Positions 27,266-34,409 of a stretch of 64,000 nucleotides of DNA are shown here, piece after piece. The stretch spans positions 1-64,000 of the forward strand of contig JBMNHK010000008.1 of NCBI GenBank assembly GCA_050950345.1. Direction: 5' to 3'. The stretch comes from Pelotomaculum_C sp050950345. Its GTDB lineage: Bacteria > Bacillota > Desulfotomaculia > Desulfotomaculales > Pelotomaculaceae. Every line of letters begins with the position of its first letter. Position 1 is the stretch's first letter. The notes beneath the pieces were generated by a model, which saw only the letters and a program-made list of their open reading frames with translations, did no database searches and was not told where the DNA came from. A program made the translations under genes and the position numbers.

Positions 27266-27522
27266 TTATCAGCAAGAAGGCGTTTTAACCTGTCATTCTC
27301 AGTACTAACTTCTTTAAGCTGTTTTTCCAGAGCTTTTTGGCAATCATCTTTAGCTTTCGGCATTGTTTTTACGGAGCCGTTTTTTCGATATTTACTTAAC
27401 CAAGTATGAATAGTATTAGGTGACATTTCATGCCTGCGGGCTACCAAGGCAACGTTACCTGTTTCCTGGCACTCTTTTATAATTAATTCCTTGAGCTCAT
27501 CGCTGTATTGCTTTTTTTTCAT
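27211..27522 (-). CDS. IS3-family OrfA, DNA-binding subunit
   Basis: 103 residues. A helix-turn-helix of the transposase-8 type (YSDELKELIIKECQ, ALVARRHEMSPNTIHTWLSKY, residues 5-45) is followed by a leucine-zipper-like coiled coil (KQLKEVSTENDRLKRLLADK). It binds element ends and, fused to OrfB by frameshift, forms the transposase. The last 55 bp overlap orfB. Confidence 0.9.
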   Translation of the reverse strand: MKKKQYSDELKELIIKECQETGNVALVARRHEMSPNTIHTWLSKYRKNGSVKTMPKAKDDCQKALEKQLKEVSTENDRLKRLLADKELELVILRELRDIQNPR

Positions 27523-27598
27523 GAAAAACTACCCCCTATTAACTATGTTAACGTATTAAACGTACTTTCTTCAAATCTATTAGGGGGCTATAAAGAAG

Positions 27599-27930
27599 GG
27601 ATCACCCCCGCATGCGCGGGGAGCACAAAACTGAGATTTGAGGTTTTTAAGAGGGACAAGGATCACCCCCGCATGCGCGGGGAGCACCTTCTTTGTCATC
27701 TGTCGACGTGCTCTTTTATAGGATCACCCCCGCATGCGCGGGGAGCACTTTTTTGCCTCTGGTTTATAGAAAGTTGTGGGATCACCCCCGCATGCGCGGG
27801 GAGCACCAATACCCTCACTTGGAATATGCGGTGAGAAGGATCACCCCCGCATGCGCGGGGAGCACCAAATCAACGATGACCTAGGAGTCGTATAAGAAAT
27901 CAGGATCACCCCCGCATGCGCGGGGAGCAC
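27599..27930 (-). CRISPR. Leader-distal part of the type I-E CRISPR array (6 repeats)
   Basis: Six identical 28-bp repeats (plus strand begins GGATCACCCC, ends CGGGGAGCAC) at 27599, 27660, 27721, 27779, 27838 and 27903. Spacers are 33, 33, 30, 31 and 37 bp. On the minus strand the repeat reads GTGCTCCCC...GGTGATCC, the orientation of I-E crRNAs with 8-nt handle GGTGATCC, so transcription runs from the cas side leftward. These are the oldest units. The terminal repeat shows no decay. A 927-bp insert separates this part from the rest of the array. Confidence 0.97.
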
Positions 27931-27931
27931 C

Positions 27932-28204
27932 ATTAAAGGCGGGAGAATTGAAAGTAATACAACTATTGATGTTGGGACTGATTTAAAGGTTGGTAATAAT
28001 ATTTATTTAAATAATTCTAACGATAATGCTCCTAAACATATAGTTATGGCAAATAATTCGAATATTACATTTGATGGTGCAGGGAGTATATTATTAGAAG
28101 CATTGACAAGTGTTTCTGTTCAGGGTGTAATATTTGGAAGTACTTTTGTTAATTTTAACAATAAAGAAATTAGTGGTTTAAATGTTGTAGCAAAGTTTGG
28201 TTAA
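27932..28204 (+). pseudogene. 3' fragment of a phage tail or baseplate-type gene
   Basis: An open frame enters from the CRISPR repeat and runs 90 codons to the stop at 28202-28204, with no start codon of its own. It reads IKGGRIESNTTIDVGTDLKV, then GNNIYLNN, ITFDGAGSILLEA and NKEISGLNVVAKFG. The beta-strand-rich, Asn/Gly-rich pattern is typical of C-termini of tail-spike, tail-fibre or minor structural proteins of Firmicutes phages. Assignment rests on pattern only. Its truncation coincides exactly with the repeat boundary, so the upstream gene was cut when this DNA entered the array. Confidence 0.6.
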
Positions 28205-28770
28205 TATTTTTTATAGTATTTAGAATTAACATAAACAAAATAATCATATCTAATCATATCATTTGGAGTATTATTAATGGTAATTTTTTCTCCATTGGGA
28301 TATTTAATATCTAAAGTTAAAATATTATCGTTATTATCTGTATGATATTGAATTTGAGTATTACTTTTAAGCACATATTTAATTATTGAAAAATATATTT
28401 GGTTATTATATTCTATTGCATCAATATCATTAAATTTAGTAACTTTAATTTGTTCTCTAGGGACACTAAATCTTTGTTTATCTTCATTAGCATTAGTGGA
28501 TTCATTTTTATCTAATGCTGTATTTTTATTTGTTGTAATGATAACACTTCTACTTGCATCATCCCATTCAACATTTAAACCAAGTGCTTCAGATATTGCT
28601 CTCACAGGTAAATACGTTGTATCTGAAATTAATATTGCATTTACATTTTGAAGTTCATTACCGTTTAAAAAAATTCTAATTGGATTATTTGCTAGTGCAA
28701 ATGTTGAAGATATTAAAATACCAATTAGAACTCCAATAAAGATATAGATTGTTTTTTGTAATTTAAACAT
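28201..28770 (-). CDS. Secreted protein with copper-amine-oxidase N-terminal-like domain
   Basis: 189 residues. A signal peptide (IYIFIGVLIGILISSTFALA) precedes a stalk-type domain with the hallmark ISDTTYLPVRAISEALGLNVEWDDASRSVII (written here as one family motif; residues about 47-78). A Lys/Asn-rich linker and a second beta domain of about 90 residues follow. Such domains are cell-surface adaptors in Clostridia and their phages; no copper chemistry is implied. It has AAGGAGG 10 nt before the ATG and a good promoter. Its stop overlaps that of the convergent tail fragment. It lies wholly within the 927-bp insert, and AT-rich codon use sets it apart from host genes. Confidence 0.85.
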   Translation of the reverse strand: MFKLQKTIYIFIGVLIGILISSTFALANNPIRIFLNGNELQNVNAILISDTTYLPVRAISEALGLNVEWDDASRSVIITTNKNTALDKNESTNANEDKQRFSVPREQIKVTKFNDIDAIEYNNQIYFSIIKYVLKSNTQIQYHTDNNDNILTLDIKYPNGEKITINNTPNDMIRYDYFVYVNSKYYKKY

Positions 28771-28803
28771 AATATTATAACCTCCTTATTGTTTATATTT
28801 ATT

Positions 28804-28832
28804 ATTATATATAATATTTGTAAATTATGCAA
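28804..28832 (-). promoter_or_regulatory. Promoter inside the array insert
   Basis: Minus strand TTGCAT (28827-28832), 17-bp spacer, perfect TATAAT (28804-28809). It drives the gene at 28201-28770 and points toward the six leader-distal repeats. Confidence 0.65.
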
Positions 28833-28857
28833 TATAAAAACTTTATTTATTAATATA

Positions 28858-29373
28858 GGATCACCCCCGCATGCGCGGGGAGCACTGTAATGTTTCTGGT
28901 AATTCTATGCCTATGCTGGGATCACCCCCGCATGCGCGGGGAGCACGAGATTAAAAGGGATTTGGCGGAAATGGGAATAGGATCACCCCCGCATGCGCGG
29001 GGAGCACGTGTCCTCGCGCTCATCGCTGTCAAGTCGTTCAGGATCACCCCCGCATGCGCGGGGAGCACGAGGACGATGATGGTTTGAGTGATTATGAATA
29101 GGGATCACCCCCGCATGCGCGGGGAGCACGATCGGTAGATGCTGAAGGCAAAATAGTAGATGGGATCACCCCCGCATGCGCGGGGAGCACTGCAAAGTAT
29201 GCTTCATATACTGGTCAAGTTCAGGATCACCCCCGCATGCGCGGGGAGCACCTCATCACAAAATAGAACTGAATGAGAATAATGGGATCACCCCCGCATG
29301 CGCGGGGAGCACTCAAGACCCAACTGTCTACACGACATTTGATAAGGATCACCCCCGCATGCGCGGGGAGCAC
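28858..29373 (-). CRISPR. Leader-proximal part of the type I-E CRISPR array (9 repeats)
   Basis: Nine identical 28-bp repeats starting at 28858, 28919, 28980, 29041, 29102, 29163, 29224, 29285 and 29346, the same sequence as in the leader-distal part. All eight spacers are exactly 33 bp. The last repeat ends 29 bp from the cas2 stop codon, so new spacers should enter at 29373. I saw no spacer matching the 927-bp insert or other parts of this window. Confidence 0.98.
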
Positions 29374-29402
29374 ATTAAAAAAATCCTTATATAGTGCCGT
29401 TT
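29374..29402 (-). promoter_or_regulatory. Very short CRISPR leader
   Basis: Only 29 bp separate cas2 from the first repeat. On the minus strand it is AT-rich (CTATATAAGGA and a run of seven T before the repeat). A functional leader must therefore reach into the 3' end of cas2, or array and cas genes are co-transcribed. No independent -35 box is evident. Confidence 0.5.
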
Positions 29403-30293
29403 CTAGTAGTCAGAAGTTTTAAAATTTATCAGTTTCTCATAGAGCTGATATGTTGTTTCACAATCAGCAAGGCTGCGGTGAACTTGCTTAGTCTCAATTT
29501 CAAAATACTTTGCCAAGGTACTTAATTTGTAGTTAACCACTTGTTTTATCTTCCTTCGGGAAAGTGTAAGTGTATCGATACTGCGATTGGAAAACAATGG
29601 CAGATTACACATGGCACAAGCCTTCCGCAGAAAGCTATAATCAAAATCCACATTGTGTGATACCACTGGTAAATCACGTAAAAAAGCAATAAATTGTGGC
29701 AATGCTAAGGAAATCTCTACACCCTCTTTTTGCAACATAGCGTTGGTTATACCTGTAATCTTTTCAATTTGCGATGTAATGGCTTCCTGCGGTCGCACAA
29801 GTAACGAAAATCGTTCCGTAATACGGTGCGCTTCCACCAAAATTGCGCCAAGCTCAATGATTTGGTGCTCTTCGGGATTAAGCCCGCTGGTTTCAACATC
29901 AATTACAACATAAGTATCAGGAAAATTGGCCCCTCTCTTTTTTACGGCGCGCTTTGCAATCTGTCTTTTACTGGCTTTGCTAAAACCCATGCGCAGCTCA
30001 CCCAACTGTTTTATGCGAGATGGGCTTGGGCGTAACATCAGCTTAATGCCGTCGAAATCAATGGGTTCCCATGTGCTATTGTGTACGCGGAAATCCAGCC
30101 GCTGTTCATTTTTAGTATTATACACCATTATTACCCTGCCGCCTTTTGTGGTTTCCTTTATACGCTCCCATAGATGCTCCCGCACCCGCGTACTGGCTTG
30201 TCCAACAAAAACTCCTGCACTGATTTCCAACAGCCATTTGGTCAGGTCTCCTCTCAACCCAATAGGACAGTCCGTCATTGTGACAACAATCAT
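29403..30293 (-). CDS. cas2: Cas2e fused to a DnaQ-type 3'-5' exonuclease
   Basis: 296 residues. Residues 1-95 are Cas2e (MIVVTMTDCPIGLRGDLTKW, VFVGQASTRVREHLWERI). A basic linker leads to a DEDDh exonuclease at about 125-290: VIDVETSGL (D, E), SHNVDFDYSFLRK (D), and HRSLADCETT (H, D), so all five acidic/His positions are present. Cas2 with Cas1 captures and integrates spacers. Cas2-DnaQ fusions are known from some I-E systems, where the nuclease is proposed to trim prespacer 3' ends. It starts in a 4-bp ATGA overlap with cas1 and is the last cas gene before the array. Confidence 0.96.
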   Translation of the reverse strand: MIVVTMTDCPIGLRGDLTKWLLEISAGVFVGQASTRVREHLWERIKETTKGGRVIMVYNTKNEQRLDFRVHNSTWEPIDFDGIKLMLRPSPSRIKQLGELRMGFSKASKRQIAKRAVKKRGANFPDTYVVIDVETSGLNPEEHQIIELGAILVEAHRITERFSLLVRPQEAITSQIEKITGITNAMLQKEGVEISLALPQFIAFLRDLPVVSHNVDFDYSFLRKACAMCNLPLFSNRSIDTLTLSRRKIKQVVNYKLSTLAKYFEIETKQVHRSLADCETTYQLYEKLINFKTSDY

Positions 30294-31315
30294 GGTTCCT
30301 CCTCTAATAATGTGCCATAGCCCTCAGTTAATTCTGTCGCCTCGGCATCCAATTCATCCAGTTCTTTTCCATAAGAAACCGCATTTTTCACAAAGCCGTT
30401 CTTGTCATCCCAAAGTATTACGACACTAGTCTCGATTTCAGGTACTCCTTGTGGCAAACCATCCTCCGAAATTCCTAGAAGCAATTCGCGGATATCCTTG
30501 ACTATGCGTTCTAAGATGCGGCCATCGGCAATGGCATCACGCACAGCACGCCGAGTTACTGCACCGATATCCTCCGCTGGTTGTTGTGCAGCTATATTAA
30601 ATGCAATTGGGATACTTATCTCCGCTTTATATAGATCAGCGATATCATATACAAAAGATCGCTCATGTCCTGTGTGTATAAAGCCGAGACCCGGTGCACA
30701 TCCCAGCGCCGTAATTACACTGTGCACCACTCCGTAAAGGCAGGCATGCGCAGCAGATAGTGCCATGTTTACTGAGTCACTTGCGGTAAAATCATTCGGA
30801 TCGTATTCGCGCCCGTTCCAGGGAACCCCGGTTATTTTTGACAATCGGCGGTAAACTGCACGAACCCTTGCTCCCTCCCGTCCGCGCAACTGCTGCATGG
30901 TCATTGTGGAAACATCTTCACCTTTAAATCGCATACCATACATGCGGCGAGCGACTGCTAAGCGGCTACGTGTATTGGAAACCAATGCTGCCTGTGCGCT
31001 CAACAGATGAGAAGAATGAGTTAACGGACGCCCATGGGCATAGTACCGCACCCCATGTTCCCCAACCCAAAGCAAACTTGCTCCGGTATCACCAATAAGC
31101 TCCACCGCACGGTGCGATATATTGGTGCCAGGACCCAGCAGTATTACACTTAGTGCAGCAGCCGGTACGTGTACCGTCCCGCGCACATCGGTAACAGTAA
31201 TAGCATTGTCCTGCCGACTAACCAGACAACGTTCCAAATATAAAAATGAGATCCGCTCCCGCATAGTAGGCAAAGCGTGAAGCTCGGGTCGTTCCATGCC
31301 AGGAATCTTGCTCAT
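30290..31315 (-). CDS. cas1: CRISPR integrase Cas1e
   Basis: 341 residues from ATG 31315, which overlaps the cas6e stop (ATGA). Features are MSKIPGMERPELHALP, the N-terminal beta domain (SVILLGPGTNISHRA), and the alpha catalytic domain with ALSAAHACLYGVVHSVI and the metal-binding GLGFIHTGHERSFVYDIADL (His and Asp). It integrates new spacers at the leader-proximal repeat together with Cas2. It is a normal type I-E size with no defect seen. Confidence 0.97.
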   Translation of the reverse strand: MSKIPGMERPELHALPTMRERISFLYLERCLVSRQDNAITVTDVRGTVHVPAAALSVILLGPGTNISHRAVELIGDTGASLLWVGEHGVRYYAHGRPLTHSSHLLSAQAALVSNTRSRLAVARRMYGMRFKGEDVSTMTMQQLRGREGARVRAVYRRLSKITGVPWNGREYDPNDFTASDSVNMALSAAHACLYGVVHSVITALGCAPGLGFIHTGHERSFVYDIADLYKAEISIPIAFNIAAQQPAEDIGAVTRRAVRDAIADGRILERIVKDIRELLLGISEDGLPQGVPEIETSVVILWDDKNGFVKNAVSYGKELDELDAEATELTEGYGTLLEEEP

Positions 31316-31974
31316 AACGACACCCTGGCAATGGTCAGCAAGCCGCAACCATAGGCTTTGGCTCGCCCGATCCCACCGGTGAGCGCACGAATGAACTGTG
31401 CTGTGTCAGTAACCTCCAGAATACCTTCGAAAGTCGCTATACCCAGCGTCACCCGATTCCCCTGGCGGTGGAACTTCCGTACTTCCCGTTGCACAACACT
31501 AAATGAACCTTCCTGCAACTTGAAACCGTATTTTGCGGCACGCTCCTGCAACCACTGCTCTTGCTGCTGCACGGTAACATGCGCATATATCTTGCCGCGC
31601 TTAATATGTTCCTGTGTCCCTGACTCGCCTGCCTGCTTGACACTATGCACAGGGTTAGCCCGCAACCGGAACTGCCATCGTTGCCCAGTCTTAATACGCT
31701 CCAAAAACGGAGTATAATTTCTGGTTTCCCATTTCTGCTCAGATCCTGGCCAACCAAGCTGTTCCACAATGTGAGAAAAGTCAGGTTTCCTGTTGCTAAG
31801 CACAAGGAGATAGAGTGCATTTCTTAAACGGTCAATACGCCATAGGTTACGCCCGCTTTTTTCCGTACTAGTTGGGTAACTGCTTTCCACCATGGCGTGT
31901 AGTCTCTGAGGTGAAGCAAGGGCAACCATCGTGCTTTTCCTGCGTGTATTTAGTTCGACTCGTGACAAATACAT
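31312..31974 (-). CDS. cas6e: crRNA-processing endonuclease Cas6e
   Basis: 220 residues with two ferredoxin-like folds. It starts MYLSRVELNTRRKS and carries the C-terminal glycine-rich loop ALTGGIGRAKAYGCGLLTI typical of Cas6e. It cuts the pre-crRNA at the base of the repeat hairpin, here the CCCCGC/GCGGGG stem, and stays in Cascade. It starts 6 bp after cas5e ends and overlaps cas1 by 4 bp. Also known as casE or cse3. Confidence 0.95.
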   Translation of the reverse strand: MYLSRVELNTRRKSTMVALASPQRLHAMVESSYPTSTEKSGRNLWRIDRLRNALYLLVLSNRKPDFSHIVEQLGWPGSEQKWETRNYTPFLERIKTGQRWQFRLRANPVHSVKQAGESGTQEHIKRGKIYAHVTVQQQEQWLQERAAKYGFKLQEGSFSVVQREVRKFHRQGNRVTLGIATFEGILEVTDTAQFIRALTGGIGRAKAYGCGLLTIARVSL

Positions 31975-31980
31975 AATGCA

Positions 31981-32697
31981 TTAATCCCCCCATCCAGCCA
32001 TCGCATCGTGTTCTGTCGGCAGCTCTGCAGTGAGTAGTGGCGTCGGAATGGACACCGCATCTACACTATCTATTACCATACGAAAACCGTATTGACGATA
32101 TTGCTGACTAAAAGAGATGGGTAAATCCCGCCGCAAAAACGCGCCTGTTTCATTCGGCTTTGCATCGCAAACAATGGTTAGCTTGATCTTATCTAACTGC
32201 TTCTTTTTAAGCTCATTTTGATACCACTCGCTGGCTTGCCAGAGCTCTTCCTCAAGAGCTTGCCGGAGTGACCTCGCCCGCAGACCCAGTACCAGCTGAC
32301 CTACCGGCGGGCAGGAGCGCTTCCCTAAGTACAGAGGAAAAACCGGATTTTTCAGCGCAACAGCTAACTTTTGCAGGAAGTTTTCTTCACCCTCCAAACC
32401 AACCAGAAACACTGCATCAGCCAAATAATATCGTGTTGTGACAAATGAAGTCCCACTTTTTTTTTGCTTTGCAGTATGGTAATCTCTCAATAATAATCCT
32501 GGCTGGTCAATACGCACTCCGAAGTAAAGTTCCTTAAGGTCATCCAGATTGTCTGTGCGGCTGCGTCCCAGCGCCGCAGCCAATAAGCCAATAACTCCGC
32601 TTTTGGTTGGCTCCCTGGCGGTATCACGGGTATCGAATTTACTGGCAACACCCCAGGACTGTAAGGGTGCAGCCAAACGCAGCAACAAAGTACTCAT
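31981..32697 (-). CDS. cas5e: Cascade subunit Cas5e
   Basis: 238 residues starting MSTLLLRLAAPLQSWGVASK, the standard Cas5e opening, then TREPTKSGVIGLLAAALGR. It caps the 5' handle of the crRNA in Cascade. It overlaps the cas7e stop by 4 bp and is in operon with it. Also called casD. No anomaly. Confidence 0.96.
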   Translation of the reverse strand: MSTLLLRLAAPLQSWGVASKFDTRDTAREPTKSGVIGLLAAALGRSRTDNLDDLKELYFGVRIDQPGLLLRDYHTAKQKKSGTSFVTTRYYLADAVFLVGLEGEENFLQKLAVALKNPVFPLYLGKRSCPPVGQLVLGLRARSLRQALEEELWQASEWYQNELKKKQLDKIKLTIVCDAKPNETGAFLRRDLPISFSQQYRQYGFRMVIDSVDAVSIPTPLLTAELPTEHDAMAGWGD

Positions 32698-33785
32698 GCC
32701 TGTACCCTATCCTCTTGCAAAATACTACCTATAACTTCCTCAGTCCTTTTTAATAGCTCGGGAAACTCAAATGAATCTCCTAAACTGGCAAATCCTTCAT
32801 CGATAGCTGTAATGAATGTCTTTTCAGGCGCAGTAAAGAATTTATCATAAACAAGTTGCGTATACTTGGCTAAAATTTCAGCCGATTTTCTCTGATAACC
32901 GCCTTCTCCTGCCTTGACAGGTGACTCAAACGCGCCTACTAAATTGACAGGCTGGTCCCGGCGAAGGGCGACCATCACCGCATAAGGTGGAGTACCATTG
33001 GCAAATGTGTTCTGTTTGCCGGTGGGCATGGAGCAGACAAAGGCCCGGATAAATTCTTTTACAGCCTTTGCAGCAGCTTTGGGATCACCGAGGTTCTTTT
33101 TCAGATCATGGGCGGCAACAGTTGCATAACGATAGAGGGTGGCAGAATTAAATTCGATGGTGCCGATCATACCGGCACCTGCCTGATCCTCTGGCGCACG
33201 ATCATCCATTGCAGTATAGTAGTCGTATTCATTTTCCACCTTATGGGTTGAAATCGCATGAGCCACCTGGGCGGCAGCATCAGCATTCAACGCTGGCTCA
33301 TCAGCCACCATACGACCAAATAGAGCAATATCCACACCATTTCCTGCATTCAGTGCCGCCTGCACATCTTTTTTCCCGGGCAGAGGCTCCATGAGAGCCA
33401 TACGTGCCAGATTATCTGCCTGCTTACTACTCATAAAAAAGAGTGCTTTTGCTTCCGAATCCTTAGTGCTGATTCCTGCCTGTTTGATGACCTTTTCGGC
33501 TAACACCATGGCCTCTTCCTCACTGATATCACGCAACAGAAGAATCTTCTCTGCAACCTTTTCAACAATTTTCTTAGTGCGTTCACTTAATTCACTCTCA
33601 CTGAAATAGTCTTTAAACATCTCCCGCATAGCATGCTTCCAGGCTTGAGAGGAAACCCGGGCACGACGTACACCTCCGTATATCGCCGTCTTGGGGCTGC
33701 CGGTATCATCCCGGTTGACACAGCTCGGCGGCAAGGACTGGATTACATGAATATCTACAAAAAAACGGTTTTTCCGACTACTCAT
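32694..33785 (-). CDS. cas7e: Cascade backbone subunit Cas7e
   Basis: 363 residues: FVDIHVIQSLPPSCVNRDD, GGVRRARVSSQAWKHAMRE and QNTFANGTPPYAVMVALR are Cas7e (Cse4/CasC) hallmarks. Six copies form the filament along the crRNA. The start shares one base with the cse2 stop (TAATG), a sign of translational coupling that helps set subunit ratios. Confidence 0.97.
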   Translation of the reverse strand: MSSRKNRFFVDIHVIQSLPPSCVNRDDTGSPKTAIYGGVRRARVSSQAWKHAMREMFKDYFSESELSERTKKIVEKVAEKILLLRDISEEEAMVLAEKVIKQAGISTKDSEAKALFFMSSKQADNLARMALMEPLPGKKDVQAALNAGNGVDIALFGRMVADEPALNADAAAQVAHAISTHKVENEYDYYTAMDDRAPEDQAGAGMIGTIEFNSATLYRYATVAAHDLKKNLGDPKAAAKAVKEFIRAFVCSMPTGKQNTFANGTPPYAVMVALRRDQPVNLVGAFESPVKAGEGGYQRKSAEILAKYTQLVYDKFFTAPEKTFITAIDEGFASLGDSFEFPELLKRTEEVIGSILQEDRVQA

Positions 33786-34405
33786 TACGATACACCTCCA
33801 TCTTCTTTCTCAGCATTCCTTTGTGCGATGCGATAATAATCTTCGCCCCAGCGCAGTCTAATTTGATTTCTCTTTTCATCAAACTGATACCAATAAAGCT
33901 CTTCGGCAAAGCGAGGGTAATCCAGGGCAATATCCCCTGCCCTGAGCAATTGGATCAGGCCGCGGGCGTGGTGCGCAAGCTCAGTGAACTCGTTAGCTGT
34001 GACCACTGCATCAAAACGCCGTTTGATAGCAGTCTCACGCTCTTTATCTTTCCGGACAAGGTACCCTACAGCAGCACCCAGGGAATTACCCGTATATTTG
34101 CCGTCGATTTTATTACCAGCGCTCATAGGACGGTCTTTACCCTGCTGATGCAGCGCAAACAACGTCAAAGCTGTGTAAATCGCCCACACGGAGTAACTGG
34201 GCTCATCACCAAGGCCATAAAGTTCTTCCGGCATATCGCTGAGCACAATTTCAAACAGTTCCGGCAGCTCTCCCGGCTGCTTGCCAATTCCCCTGCGCAG
34301 TTTAGCCAGCATGGCGCGACTCCATGGGCCTTCCGTTAAAAGGCGTTCTATTTTCCCCTGGGTTAGCATTTTAATTTGGCAGGCCCGATTTCCTCGTTTT
34401 TCCAT
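33785..34405 (-). CDS. cse2: Cascade small subunit Cse2
   Basis: 206 residues, helical. Matching segments are GPWSRAMLAKLRRGIGKQPG near residue 26 and YSVWAIYTALTLFALHQQGKD. It also has LGAAVGYLVRKD and a C-terminal YDEKRNQIRLRWGEDYYRI-like segment. It binds displaced DNA in the R-loop as a dimer. AGGAGG lies 9 nt before the ATG, and 4 bp separate it from cas8e. Also called casB. Confidence 0.94.
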   Translation of the reverse strand: MEKRGNRACQIKMLTQGKIERLLTEGPWSRAMLAKLRRGIGKQPGELPELFEIVLSDMPEELYGLGDEPSYSVWAIYTALTLFALHQQGKDRPMSAGNKIDGKYTGNSLGAAVGYLVRKDKERETAIKRRFDAVVTANEFTELAHHARGLIQLLRAGDIALDYPRFAEELYWYQFDEKRNQIRLRWGEDYYRIAQRNAEKEDGGVS

Positions 34406-34409
34406 GTTT

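Larger units (their letters stand above)
26080..27592 (-). mobile_element. IS3-family insertion sequence (IS150-like)
   Basis: Two overlapping ORFs, orfA and orfB in the -1 frame, give the IS3 layout. The triad residues are all present, so the element may be active. The ends are uncertain: the orfA-side end probably lies near TAGCCCCCTAATAG (minus strand, about 27592) and the other near ACCCCTATTATT (26084), which share only a short C-rich match. It lies directly beside the oldest repeat of the CRISPR array. Confidence 0.6.
27931..28857. other. 927-bp insert between two perfect CRISPR repeats
   Basis: It occupies the place of a single spacer: the repeat ending at 27930 and the one starting at 28858 are both perfect. 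It is visibly AT-richer than its surroundings. It holds a 90-codon 3' fragment of a phage-tail-like gene (plus strand) and a complete convergent gene with promoter and ribosome site (minus strand), so it looks like a piece of phage or prophage DNA. There is no transposase, no IS-type inverted ends, and no duplicated target other than the repeat itself. Confidence 0.85.

Noticed and set aside
27931..28857. Explanation of the array insert as an insertion sequence
   Set aside because: No transposase gene, no terminal inverted repeats and no short target duplication; both edges coincide with CRISPR repeat edges.
27508..29394. Several plus-strand ORFs of 60-110 codons with repeated ITPACAGST or DHPRMRGEH segments
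   Set aside because: They are read-through of the CRISPR repeats in different frames, not genes.
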